This document shows positions 1 to 8,946 of a DNA stretch of 64,000 nucleotides, in pieces. The stretch is from Bacteroidia bacterium. Lineage in GTDB: Bacteria; Bacteroidota; Bacteroidia; Flavobacteriales; Flavobacteriaceae. The notes under the pieces are model-generated. The model worked only from the letters and a program-made list of their open reading frames with translations. It searched no databases and was not told the origin of the DNA. The number at the start of each line of letters is the position of its first letter. Within the stretch, counting starts at the first letter, position 1. Position numbers and translations under genes: made by a program. The stretch spans positions 59,719-123,718 of the forward strand of contig JAUICK010000010.1 of assembly GCA_030427865.1 (NCBI GenBank). Direction: 5' to 3'.

Positions 1-194
1 GTATTCGCTTTTGGCCTTCTACCAACGTCAGGATTTAATCTTAATAAATCTTTGGTTTTCATATCCAATTTCTTGGCTATAATACGCATTGTTTCGCCTT
101 CTTTAACTTTGTATTGAACGTACTTTTTTTGCTGTCCACAAGACACAGCAAAAGTTAAAAAACATAGAAAAACAAAAAATTGTAGATGTTTCAT
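1..194 (-). CDS. LysM-domain lipoprotein, N-terminal part
   Basis: The gene runs off the left edge; only the first 64 codons are visible. The protein starts with a hydrophobic signal peptide ending in a lipobox-like AVSC, with Cys19 as the probable lipidated residue. A LysM-like segment follows (roughly residues 24-64, with YKVKEGETM and LLRLNPDV), suggesting peptidoglycan binding in the periplasm. The start lies 5 bases after the guaA stop, so the two are probably co-transcribed. In flavobacteria a LysM plus periplasmic-binding-protein-like lipoprotein often follows guaA, which is the likely full identity, but the second domain lies outside the window. Confidence 0.75.
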   Translation of the reverse strand, partial: MKHLQFFVFLCFLTFAVSCGQQKKYVQYKVKEGETMRIIAKKLDMKTKDLLRLNPDVGRRPKAN

Positions 195-199
195 ATACT

Positions 200-1735
200 T
201 TATTCCCATTCTATTGTTGCGGGTGGTTTAGAGCTAATATCGTAAACAACTCTATTTACACCTTTTACATTGTTTATAATTTTATTAGATGTTTTCTGCA
301 AAAACTCATAAGGCAAATTTACCCAATCTGCAGTCATACCATCTGTACTTTCTACCGCTCTTAAAGCGACTACTTTTTCGTAAGTTCTTTCATCTCCCAT
401 AACTCCTACAGAATCTACAGGCAATAACATTGCTCCTGCTTGCCATACACCATCATACAAACCTTCTTCTTTTAATCCGTTGATGAATATTGCATCTACT
501 TCTTGCAAAATACGAACTTTTTCTGCGGTTACATCTCCCAATATACGAATTCCTAAACCAGGTCCTGGAAAAGGATGACGTCCTAAAAGTTCTATATCTA
601 TTCCCATAGAAGCTCCTACTCTTCTTACTTCATCTTTAAAAATCATTTTTAAAGGTTCTACAATTTTTAATTTCATAAAATCTGGTAAACCTCCAACATT
701 ATGATGACTTTTAATGGTCGCAGATGGCCCTCCATTTACAGAAACAGACTCAATTACATCAGGATAAATTGTACCTTGAGCCAACCAAGTTACGTCAGTA
801 ATTTTGTGAGCTTCATCATCAAAAACCTCTATAAAAGCATTACCTATTGCTTTTCTTTTTTGCTCAGGTTCGGTAACTCCAGCAAGAGCTTTTAAAAAAC
901 GTTTAGATGCATCTACACCTTTAACGTTTAATCCCATACCTTCGTATTGCGCAAGCACACTTTCGAACTCATTTTTACGTAGAAGTCCGTTATTTACGAA
1001 AATACAATATAGATTTTTGCCAATAGCTTTGTTTAATAAAACTGCAGCTACAGTAGAATCTACTCCTCCAGAAAGCCCTAAAACCACTTTATCATTACCT
1101 ACTGTTTCTCTAATATCTGCTACAGTGTTTTCTACAAAACATTGTGGAGTCCAAGTTTGTGCAACTCCTGCTATTTTCACTAAAAAGTTTTCTAATAATT
1201 GTTTTCCGTCTTTAGAATGATATACTTCTGGATGAAATTGAATTGCATACGTTTGTTCTCCTTCTATTTTATAGGCAGCATTTTCTACATCTTTTGTACT
1301 TGCTAAAAGCGTGCCATTGGTTGGTAATTCTTTAATCGTATCAGAATGACTCATCCAAACTTGACTACCTTCAGAAATATTTTTGAAAAAAGTTTCACCA
1401 TTTTTTATGTATGATAAATTGGCTCTACCATACTCTCTCGTATTAGATGGCGCTACTTTTCCACCAGAAAAATGTGCCAAATATTGTGCACCATAACAAA
1501 CTGCTAAAACAGGTTTTTTTCCTCTAATTTCAGTTAAATCTGGATGTAAAACATTTTCTCCTCTTACAGAATTTGGGCTTCCTGATAGAATTACAGCTTT
1601 AAATTCTGATTGATTTTTTGGAGGATGATTATAAGGATGAATTTCACAATAAATGTTTAATTCTCTAACTCTTCTCGCAATTAGTTGTGTGTATTGCGAA
1701 CCGAAATCTAAAATAAGTACGTTGTGTTGTTGCAT
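200..1735 (-). CDS. guaA: GMP synthase (glutamine-hydrolysing)
   Basis: Converts XMP to GMP with ATP and glutamine in the cytosol, the last step of guanine nucleotide synthesis. The 511-residue protein has the normal two-domain layout. An N-terminal class I glutaminase carries Cys80 (in AVCYG) and His168/Glu170 (in QFHPE). An ATP pyrophosphatase domain has the P-loop LSGGVDS at about 221-227. The C-terminal dimerisation domain ends in PPATIEWE, as in the family. A TTG two codons upstream could extend the frame, but the ATG giving [12 protein letters not shown] fits the family start better. Confidence 0.97.
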   Translation of the reverse strand: MQQHNVLILDFGSQYTQLIARRVRELNIYCEIHPYNHPPKNQSEFKAVILSGSPNSVRGENVLHPDLTEIRGKKPVLAVCYGAQYLAHFSGGKVAPSNTREYGRANLSYIKNGETFFKNISEGSQVWMSHSDTIKELPTNGTLLASTKDVENAAYKIEGEQTYAIQFHPEVYHSKDGKQLLENFLVKIAGVAQTWTPQCFVENTVADIRETVGNDKVVLGLSGGVDSTVAAVLLNKAIGKNLYCIFVNNGLLRKNEFESVLAQYEGMGLNVKGVDASKRFLKALAGVTEPEQKRKAIGNAFIEVFDDEAHKITDVTWLAQGTIYPDVIESVSVNGGPSATIKSHHNVGGLPDFMKLKIVEPLKMIFKDEVRRVGASMGIDIELLGRHPFPGPGLGIRILGDVTAEKVRILQEVDAIFINGLKEEGLYDGVWQAGAMLLPVDSVGVMGDERTYEKVVALRAVESTDGMTADWVNLPYEFLQKTSNKIINNVKGVNRVVYDISSKPPATIEWE

Positions 1736-1939
1736 GCGCAAAAATACTATTTCAGATTAAATTTTAATACTGAAATTCATATTTTTTATCACGAATTAGA
1801 ATTCGTTAAAATTGATGAGAATTTGTGAAACAAGAATGAAGCGTAAAGTATGAAGTTGAAGTTGGGAGATAAAAACCAATATATTTATATATACTCAAAC
1901 TATTGCCACTTTTGTTGCTTTGCTACTTTTATCCTTTAA

Positions 1940-1977
1940 AACTTTGTAACTTTGTAACTTTGTAACTTTGTAACTTT
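1940..1977. repeat. Short tandem repeat, 8-base unit aactttgt
   Basis: Four complete copies of aactttgt plus a partial fifth run directly into the stop codon of the ketoacyl synthase-like gene. Degenerate copies (gccacttttg, gctactttta) extend a little further left. The spacing is far too short for CRISPR. It is probably slippage-prone filler in the intergenic region behind guaA. Confidence 0.8.
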
Positions 1978-3040
1978 AAAACTTATAAACAATAGCATTA
2001 ATGTTCATTCCTGCTCCAACAGAAGCCAAAATAATAACATCGCCTTTATTTACTTGTTGGTTTTCTATTTTACCTTTTAAAACTAAATCTAATAAAGTAG
2101 GAACTGTAGCAACAGAACTATTACCCAACTTATGAATACTCATAGGCATAATACTTTCTGGAATTGGTTTTTTGTACAATCTATAAAAGCGTTTTATAAT
2201 AGCCTCGTCCATTTTTTCGTTTGCTTGATGAATAAATATTTTTTTAACATCATCTATAGCAACACCACTTTTATCTAATGCAATTTTCATTGCTTTTGGA
2301 ACATTGGTAATGGCAAATTCATAAATTTTACGACCATACATTTTTATATAACGAGTATTTTTATCTTCTAATTGATTATAAGATGCTCCAAAAAATAAAT
2401 AATAAGCTTCATCTTTAGCCCAAGTTTGTGTTGCATGACTTAATATTCCTGAATCTTTTTCTGAAGTTTCTTCTACAATACAAGCTCCTGCACCATCGCT
2501 ATAAATCATAGAATCTCTATCGTGCTTATCTACCACTCTCGATAATGTTTCTGCACCAATTACCAAACATTTTTTTGCAATACCTGCTTTTATAAACGCT
2601 TGTGCCTGTATTACACCTTCTACCCAACCTGGGCAACCAAACAAAATATCGTAAGCCACACAATTAGGATTCTTAATTTCTAATTTAAACTTTACTCTTG
2701 TTGCTAAACTGGGTAATGTATCAGCTTGAATTGCACCGTCTTTAACGTCTCCAAAATTATGCGCTAAAATGATATAATCTAATTCTTCTACATTAACATT
2801 TGCATCTTCAATAGCTTTTTGGGCAGCAAAAAAGGCTAAATCTGAAGTGGTATATTCTGCTTTTGCATAACGTCTTTCGTCAATTCCAGTGATATTTTTA
2901 AATTTAGATATGATAACTTCATTTTCTGATGAAAAAACAGAACCATCTTCATTTAAAAAATCATCGTTCAAAAAATCTTTATTTTGTTTTCTGATTGATG
3001 GAATAAAAGTACCTGTTCCTGAAATTTTAGAATAAATCAT
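1976..3040 (-). CDS. 3-oxoacyl-ACP synthase III (KAS III/FabH)-family protein
   Basis: A thiolase-fold condensing enzyme of 354 residues. The KAS III catalytic triad is visible: Cys136 (in LFGCPGW), His271 (in IHQANEK) and Asn307 (in KLGNSSV). The family condenses an acyl-CoA starter with malonyl-ACP, or makes related thioester condensations. The surroundings of the active-site Cys are not those of standard housekeeping FabH, so a specialised role (for example in flexirubin or other lipid synthesis) is possible. I chose the ATG giving MIYSKISGTGTFIP; the longer frame upstream does not look like family sequence. The gene stands alone, with no fatty-acid operon partner nearby. Confidence 0.85.
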   Translation of the reverse strand: MIYSKISGTGTFIPSIRKQNKDFLNDDFLNEDGSVFSSENEVIISKFKNITGIDERRYAKAEYTTSDLAFFAAQKAIEDANVNVEELDYIILAHNFGDVKDGAIQADTLPSLATRVKFKLEIKNPNCVAYDILFGCPGWVEGVIQAQAFIKAGIAKKCLVIGAETLSRVVDKHDRDSMIYSDGAGACIVEETSEKDSGILSHATQTWAKDEAYYLFFGASYNQLEDKNTRYIKMYGRKIYEFAITNVPKAMKIALDKSGVAIDDVKKIFIHQANEKMDEAIIKRFYRLYKKPIPESIMPMSIHKLGNSSVATVPTLLDLVLKGKIENQQVNKGDVIILASVGAGMNINAIVYKF

Positions 3041-3157
3041 ATAAAAATATTTGCACACGAATTTAATGAAAGACAAATTAAATAATTATTATGCATGCAT
3101 AGCAATGGGATACTCAAAAGAGAAAAAACAAGCGGCATGTTTTAAAAAGAAATCGAT

Positions 3158-3541
3158 TTACTTTTTATAGATATTCATCTTAAGCTCCATTACTGTTGCA
3201 ATAGACCTTGCTCGACTTTTCATATTATGTGCATTTTCTCCATGAAAATTGGCATCAATTGTTTCAAATAAATACGATATCCAAATGGTAAAATGTTCTT
3301 TTTTAAAAGTTACAAATGCATTTTTATCTAAGTGTTTTTGCATTACATTATTTGCGTAAGTATTTGTATCAAACAAAATATCATTCCAAAAATCTGTGAT
3401 GATTTCTAAATGTTCTTCTAAATGATTATGTGTAAGAATGTCTTTAAAAAAAGGAAGCATTTTTTTATCATTTAGCAACAAATCATAAAATTTAGTGATT
3501 ATAAATTTAATATCTTGTCTTGAAGAAATGTCTAATTTCAT
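3158..3541 (-). CDS. Group III truncated haemoglobin
   Basis: A 127-residue globin of the short 2-on-2 type. Visible features are the helix B aromatic region (FYDLL, Tyr19), the conserved FWNDILF segment around Trp52, and His83 in KKEHFTIW as the likely proximal haem ligand. Group III truncated globins bind oxygen or nitric oxide in the cytosol; their physiological role is mostly unclear. It is monocistronic or loosely linked to the condensing enzyme that follows on the same strand. Confidence 0.88.
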   Translation of the reverse strand: MKLDISSRQDIKFIITKFYDLLLNDKKMLPFFKDILTHNHLEEHLEIITDFWNDILFDTNTYANNVMQKHLDKNAFVTFKKEHFTIWISYLFETIDANFHGENAHNMKSRARSIATVMELKMNIYKK

Positions 3542-3619
3542 AAAATAAAATTGGCATTATGTTAATTAATTTTAATAAAAAGCGTTTTATTTGGTATACT
3601 TGCTCTACATGATAAAGGT

Positions 3620-4102
3620 TTACAAATATGAACTATCAAACGAAAAAGGGAGTAAAGAGAGTAGAGATTCTGTTTTAACAATTTCGCCTATTTCTCCCAT
3701 AAATATTACCGAAAAAGGTTCTTTTTGATTGATTTCAAACTCTGATAATGTTTGTCTACAAGCTCCACACGGACCAACAGGTTTATTTACTTTTGTTATT
3801 TTTGAACTTGCCGTAATTGCTAACTTTTTAATTTTTACTTTCGGAAAAGTGGAGCCTGCTTTCCAGATAGCTACTCTTTCTGCACACATGCCTGAAGGAT
3901 AAGCTGCATTTTCTTGATTATTTCCTAAAACTATCTCTCCGTTTTCTAACAATAATGCAGCTCCAACATTAAACTTAGAGTAAGGAGCATAAGCATTTTT
4001 TCTTGCTGCTATGGCTTTACTCATCAGGTTTTTATCTTCTATTTCTAATTCTGAAATGTTATTGTAAATAGTGGCAGAAGATTTTATTTCTATTTTTTTC
4101 AT
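3620..4102 (-). CDS. cdd: Cytidine deaminase
   Basis: Hydrolytically deaminates cytidine and deoxycytidine to uridine forms (pyrimidine salvage). The 160-residue protein carries the zinc and catalytic motif with Cys73 and Glu75 (MCAERVA) and the second zinc motif PCGACRQ with Cys112 and Cys115. Its length fits the homotetrameric family. The chosen ATG gives MKKIEIKSS; five upstream codons remain open but add nothing recognisable. It follows porV on the same strand but is separated from it by a terminator-like hairpin, so it probably has its own promoter. Confidence 0.95.
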   Translation of the reverse strand: MKKIEIKSSATIYNNISELEIEDKNLMSKAIAARKNAYAPYSKFNVGAALLLENGEIVLGNNQENAAYPSGMCAERVAIWKAGSTFPKVKIKKLAITASSKITKVNKPVGPCGACRQTLSEFEINQKEPFSVIFMGEIGEIVKTESLLSLLPFSFDSSYL

Positions 4103-4112
4103 AAATAAATTC

Positions 4113-4146
4113 GTCAAAAAAAGCAGCCTTTTTTGACTGCTTTACT
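4113..4146 (-). terminator. Rho-independent terminator behind porV
   Basis: Read on the minus strand, arms AAAGCAGTC and GGCTGCTTT (one G:U pair) enclose an A-rich loop and are followed by a T run. It lies between the porV stop and the cdd start. Confidence 0.7.
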
Positions 4147-4182
4147 TTGTATGTTATAAACTTACTAAAAAAAAATGACTTT

Positions 4183-5310
4183 TTAATAATCATCAAAAAT
4201 TTCACCTAAATCAAATGATAGCGAAAAACGTAAAGAATTTTCTAACGGATTATTTACATCAGAAGAATTAATTAGGTAAGATAAATCTATATTTAAAGCA
4301 TTGGTTTTAAAACCGCCTCCTAAAGTAAAGTATTGTCTATTTCCTTTATCTTGACTTTCATGAAAATATCCTGCTCTTAATGCAAAAGCTTGATTGTATA
4401 AATACTCTGCACCAAGCGCATAAGTAAACTCTTTTAATTCTTCGCTAAAGCCTCCTGGAGCATCGCCAAAAGAACTAAAAATTCCTTCTACCCAACCTTT
4501 ATCTTCTTCAGAACCATCTGGCTGAGGTGTTGGTACCAATAATTTTGTAAACTCTATAGTAGTTGCAATTGTATTATAATCGTCTAAAATAAAATCAAAA
4601 CCACCACCCAATTTTAAATTAGTTGGAATAAAATCTTCTTCACCTGGCGTGTAAGAAACTTTGGGACCTATGTTTGTAATATTGAACCCTAATCTATAAC
4701 GACCATTAAAATTACCGTAATTTTCTTCTAAAGATTGGTAATAACCTGACACATCTACTGCAAAAGAATTGATTGGCTGTAATGTATTACCAGCTGTACC
4801 ATTAAATGCCAAATTAGATCGAATGTACTTAAGCCCAACTCCCATAGAAAAAGTTTCACTTAATTTTAGAGAATAAGCTCCAGAAACCACAAATTCATTT
4901 GGGTTAATTGATCCATTTGGATTACCACTACTATCTGTTAAATCTATTTGTCCTAAAGAAAAATATCTAAATTCTGCTCCCCAAGCTGCATTTTCGCTAA
5001 ATCTATTCATATAAGATGCACTACCTATAAAAATATCATCAGTAAGGTTACGCAACCATGGTGAGTATGTTAGACCTGTTTTTACTTGTCTATTACTAAA
5101 AGTCATTTTTGCTGGGTTATGATAAAGAGAAAAAGCATCTGCAGATGTAGCAACCCCCATATCTCCCATACCTCCTGCTCTTGCATCTGGTACAATTAGT
5201 AAAAATGGAGTAGCCGTTGTTATTCCTCCTGTAACTTGCGTATTTGTTTGTGCTGACATTTTAACAGCTACAAATACAAAAAGTAAAAAATAGATTCCTG
5301 ATTTTTTCAT
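4183..5310 (-). CDS. porV: Type IX secretion outer membrane protein PorV
   Basis: PorV (LptO) is the outer membrane beta-barrel that collects type IX substrates from the translocon and hands them to the PorU sortase. The 375-residue protein starts with a Sec signal peptide ending in MSAQ. It then shows the characteristic opening VPDARAGGMGDMGVAT with YHNPAKM, followed by alternating beta-strand sequence to the C-terminal FSLSFDLGE. The porU stop lies about 37 bases upstream, so porU and porV form one transcription unit. Nearby gldJ on the opposite strand belongs to the same secretion and gliding machinery. Confidence 0.95.
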   Translation of the reverse strand: MKKSGIYFLLFVFVAVKMSAQTNTQVTGGITTATPFLLIVPDARAGGMGDMGVATSADAFSLYHNPAKMTFSNRQVKTGLTYSPWLRNLTDDIFIGSASYMNRFSENAAWGAEFRYFSLGQIDLTDSSGNPNGSINPNEFVVSGAYSLKLSETFSMGVGLKYIRSNLAFNGTAGNTLQPINSFAVDVSGYYQSLEENYGNFNGRYRLGFNITNIGPKVSYTPGEEDFIPTNLKLGGGFDFILDDYNTIATTIEFTKLLVPTPQPDGSEEDKGWVEGIFSSFGDAPGGFSEELKEFTYALGAEYLYNQAFALRAGYFHESQDKGNRQYFTLGGGFKTNALNIDLSYLINSSDVNNPLENSLRFSLSFDLGEIFDDY

Positions 5311-5347
5311 TTGTTAATTTAGTTAATAGTGTACAAATATCTAATTT

Positions 5348-8300
5348 TTATTGAAGTATTACTAATTTTTCGTACTTCTCTGAAACAAGATTACTTGTTG
5401 TTGATTTTACTTTTAATTTATAAATATAAACACCTTTTCCTATTTTGTTGCCAAAATCGTCTAAGCCGTTCCAAGAAATACTTCTTGCTAAATTACCTGT
5501 TGTTGTTATATTTCTATTAATTGTCTTTACTAATTTTCCAGAAACAGTAAAAACTTGTATTTGAACTTCTAAAGGTTCGTTAGGTTTATTATGATTAAAC
5601 CAAAATTCTGTGTAATTTACAAAAGGATTTGGGTAATTTAAAACATTTTCTAAATTTAATATGGCATCGCTAACAACCACGAAGTTTAACGTTGCTTCAG
5701 ATGAATTATTGTATGTGTCCCAAGCTTTAATTTTTAATGTATGTGGCCCTACCTCTAAATCTCTTAATCTGTAGATAACTTTTCCGTTTGTAAAGTCGTT
5801 TAATTCTGTTTGATAAAAATCGTTTAAAATAATTGGGTTAGTAGTATCTCCATCTAAAACACCTACAATATCATGGTCTACAGCAGTTATAGAAGTATTA
5901 ATTCCGCTAGAATCTGATAGAACCGCTATTAGATTTGGTGATGAATTGGTGTTACCTCCATCAATAAAAGATTCGTCGTTCATAAAGAGTTTTATTTCTG
6001 GACCAACAGTATCTTCTGGTGCATTTTCGTTAATTCCGCCAACAACAACATCAAAGTTATATCCTGCTTTGTCTGTAACACCGTTTTCAGCATAAAAACT
6101 CAGTTTTCCTTTTCCGTAAGCTATTTTTATATCTTTTGGTACAATAAAATCTAATTTAAAGGCGCCATTTTCTACGGTAGATTTTCCTCTAAACAATTTA
6201 CTATCTTGAGTGTCAAAAACCATTTTAACACCAAATCCGTCATTGTCTAAAGTTGTCTTATCTATTGGTTTATCAAAAACAGTTGTAGATAATGAGCCAT
6301 TAAAATTATTTAAAACAGTATCTGTGTTGTCTACTACTACACCTTCTATGGTAATTTTAGATAGTGCTTTTATGGTGTCTAATGGTTGAGAAATATCTTT
6401 TCCGTTTATTTTTGTAATCCTAACATTTGCTTCTGGAATAGCTAATTTCATTGCAGGGTCTCCAAAATTGTAAATAAAAAACTTTTGAAAGGTAGAAGAA
6501 TTGTTTTTTGTTTTCATTAACGATTCTGCAATAGATAAATCTTCATTATTAAATTCTAACAAGACCCTTAATAATTGCTGGTTAAACAACTCTCCAGCAG
6601 TTATAAAAACTTCTCTGGTTGTGGTTATCATATTTGCTGCTCCACCTTGTTTATTCCATAAAGTAAGTTCTCCTGCTGTAACTCTATTTGGGTTATCGAA
6701 TCTAGAGAAATCGCAGGTAACTGTAATTAAAAGTGGTAAAGTATTTAAGTTATTAAAGCTCTGTATTTGTGGTTTTTCTAAAATTTTTTCTGAGGCAAAA
6801 CCATCTTCACCTCCATGACCAAAATAATCTAAAATTAATGTTCCTTTTTCTATGGCATTTGTTATGGCTTTATTTACTTCTGGATAACGTTCTCCTCCAG
6901 AAGAATTTTCTTGTACGTAAGCATCTGCATAAATCTTATTAACATTAAAAATAGGTTTGTTAATTTTTATTTCATCTGCAATGGTCTCTATTGCTTGCTG
7001 TAAAGTTTCTTCTCCAACATCGTCTATATCGTCTGCAAGAAGTGTTATACTGTTTCTCCAATCTCCAATTGCATTTTTGCTGTAATAGCTTAAAATTTTA
7101 TCGACTACATCTTTGGCTTGGGAAACTGTAGATACAGGAATTCTGCTCGAGGCAACATCTATGGTATGATTAGAAGACATTGTTCCTTCATTAGCATCTA
7201 ACATTACAAAAAAGTCGTCAGTAACGTAAGAAGATGCTAAATTAAAGCTATTTTCTGATAATTTTACGGGAACAATATTGTTGTTTCCTGAAATTCTGTC
7301 TTTATAATCGTAAGAAGAATCTCCAAAAAAACAAACGTATTTTAATTTTTTTTCTAACGTTGTATTTGTATTGTAGAGGTGTTTGATAAAATCTCTAATA
7401 CCAGTAATATCTTTAGAACCCGAAGAAAATTCATTATAAATCTTATCTAAAATCACCACTTTAGTTGTTAAATTAGAGTTGGCCTGATGATAATCTGCTA
7501 ATCTTTGAGCTTCAGAAGACAATTCTTCACTTGTAATAACCAAGTAATTAATATCTTTTAGAGCGTGTAAATTTTGATTTTCAATTTTACCATTTTGGAT
7601 CGATTTAGGTATGTAAAAATCTTCTTGATGCAAAACAATATACTCTTTTAAATTTCCTGCATTATCTTTAAAAGAAAAATCGTTATTGGTAGATTGATTA
7701 GTAATAACTTTAGGTTCTATACTATTGCTAACATCCCAAACCTGAAAAACATTGGAACTATTTTGTATTTGAAATGCTACTACTCCAGTAGTATTAGCTT
7801 GCACAAAACTTCTAAAAGAAAATTGTTTGCCGTCTGCTAAAAGTAGCTTTTTACCAATAACTTCTATAAAATCTAAATAAGTTTTTGCAGAAGGATTTCC
7901 TCCATTATCATAAGTAATAGAAATATCTATTAAACTCGATGAATTTTGAATATCTGCATTTCTTTCTGATGTATTTGCTTTTGTTAAAGAACTTGGGTTA
8001 ACAGGAAAAAAATTTAACGAATAAATATCTTTACCATTAACTTTTACAGCCATTGTAGATGAAGCAACAGAAGTAGAAACCCCTCTTATTCTTACATTAA
8101 TGTCTTCATTTGGCACAGCATTAGGAAAAGGTATTTTAAAATTCTGATTATTTTCTATGTTAAAATCTGTATCAAAGAACCATTGTGTGCCTGCAGCTAA
8201 AATGCTTCGTTCTTCTTTTTCAAAAAAAGTATAATCATTAAATGTTGTTATTTGAGTTGATGCATTTGCAGTAATAGGCGTTTTTTGTTGAATTCTTTTT

Positions 8301-8743
8301 CCATCATCATTAGAAACTGTAATAAAATAATATGCTTTATCAGAAAAAATATTTTGTCTGTGTTTTGCTGTATTTGTAGCAGGATTCACAACCCAATCAT
8401 GAGGACCTTTAGCATAAAAAAGAATGTAATCTGAGTTGTCAAAAGAACCGTCATTTTCTCCTTCTATATAAATTGCATTTTCTTGCAAATCATTAAATCT
8501 AAAATCAGAATTTAAAACGGGAAGCAGATTACCACCATTTCCATAAATATGAATTTTCTTTGGGTTTAAACCATTTGTAGAAATACCAATTTGTTGCAAT
8601 AAATTTTTATCAATCTTAAACACACCAGTAGTATCTACCGAAAACTTATACCAGTTGCCAGTAGATAAAACAGAATTACTAACTTGCGTAAAAGCAATTT
8701 GCAAGAAAAAGCTAAAAAAAAGGAGTAAAAATTGTTTTCTCAT
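5348..8743 (-). CDS. porU: Type IX secretion sortase PorU (C25-family peptidase)
   Basis: PorU is the cell-surface cysteine sortase that removes the C-terminal signal of type IX cargo and links the cargo to anionic LPS. The 1131-residue protein has a signal peptide (LLLFFSFFLQIAFTQ) and an N-terminal beta-rich region. The C25 (gingipain-like) domain carries catalytic His643 in GHGGEDG and Cys677 in TVTCDFSRF. A C-terminal type A sorting-like domain has YPNPF and GVYIYKLKV. I chose the ATG giving MRKQFLLLF because it starts the signal peptide. It is encoded directly upstream of porV and divergent to gldJ. Confidence 0.95.
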   Translation of the reverse strand: MRKQFLLLFFSFFLQIAFTQVSNSVLSTGNWYKFSVDTTGVFKIDKNLLQQIGISTNGLNPKKIHIYGNGGNLLPVLNSDFRFNDLQENAIYIEGENDGSFDNSDYILFYAKGPHDWVVNPATNTAKHRQNIFSDKAYYFITVSNDDGKRIQQKTPITANASTQITTFNDYTFFEKEERSILAAGTQWFFDTDFNIENNQNFKIPFPNAVPNEDINVRIRGVSTSVASSTMAVKVNGKDIYSLNFFPVNPSSLTKANTSERNADIQNSSSLIDISITYDNGGNPSAKTYLDFIEVIGKKLLLADGKQFSFRSFVQANTTGVVAFQIQNSSNVFQVWDVSNSIEPKVITNQSTNNDFSFKDNAGNLKEYIVLHQEDFYIPKSIQNGKIENQNLHALKDINYLVITSEELSSEAQRLADYHQANSNLTTKVVILDKIYNEFSSGSKDITGIRDFIKHLYNTNTTLEKKLKYVCFFGDSSYDYKDRISGNNNIVPVKLSENSFNLASSYVTDDFFVMLDANEGTMSSNHTIDVASSRIPVSTVSQAKDVVDKILSYYSKNAIGDWRNSITLLADDIDDVGEETLQQAIETIADEIKINKPIFNVNKIYADAYVQENSSGGERYPEVNKAITNAIEKGTLILDYFGHGGEDGFASEKILEKPQIQSFNNLNTLPLLITVTCDFSRFDNPNRVTAGELTLWNKQGGAANMITTTREVFITAGELFNQQLLRVLLEFNNEDLSIAESLMKTKNNSSTFQKFFIYNFGDPAMKLAIPEANVRITKINGKDISQPLDTIKALSKITIEGVVVDNTDTVLNNFNGSLSTTVFDKPIDKTTLDNDGFGVKMVFDTQDSKLFRGKSTVENGAFKLDFIVPKDIKIAYGKGKLSFYAENGVTDKAGYNFDVVVGGINENAPEDTVGPEIKLFMNDESFIDGGNTNSSPNLIAVLSDSSGINTSITAVDHDIVGVLDGDTTNPIILNDFYQTELNDFTNGKVIYRLRDLEVGPHTLKIKAWDTYNNSSEATLNFVVVSDAILNLENVLNYPNPFVNYTEFWFNHNKPNEPLEVQIQVFTVSGKLVKTINRNITTTGNLARSISWNGLDDFGNKIGKGVYIYKLKVKSTTSNLVSEKYEKLVILQ

Positions 8744-8946
8744 AATTGTATTCAAATAACGCAAATAATTTATAGATATTTTAGTAGATATACAGATAAA
8801 TTATACTAAATTTAAAAAGCATTCGTTTTAAAGAATGTGATTAGAAAAATGATGCGTTAAATTTATTAAATTACTTGTTTGAAAGTATATTTATTGTAAA
8901 TTGCATCGCTATAATAAAAACCCTTAATAATTTTTCAATATAGAAA

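Noticed and set aside
1736..1741. TTG start two codons upstream for guaA
   Set aside because: The ATG at 1735 matches the family N-terminus and is a stronger start.
1940..1977. CRISPR-like array
   Set aside because: The 8-base units are contiguous, with no spacers, and there are no cas genes nearby.
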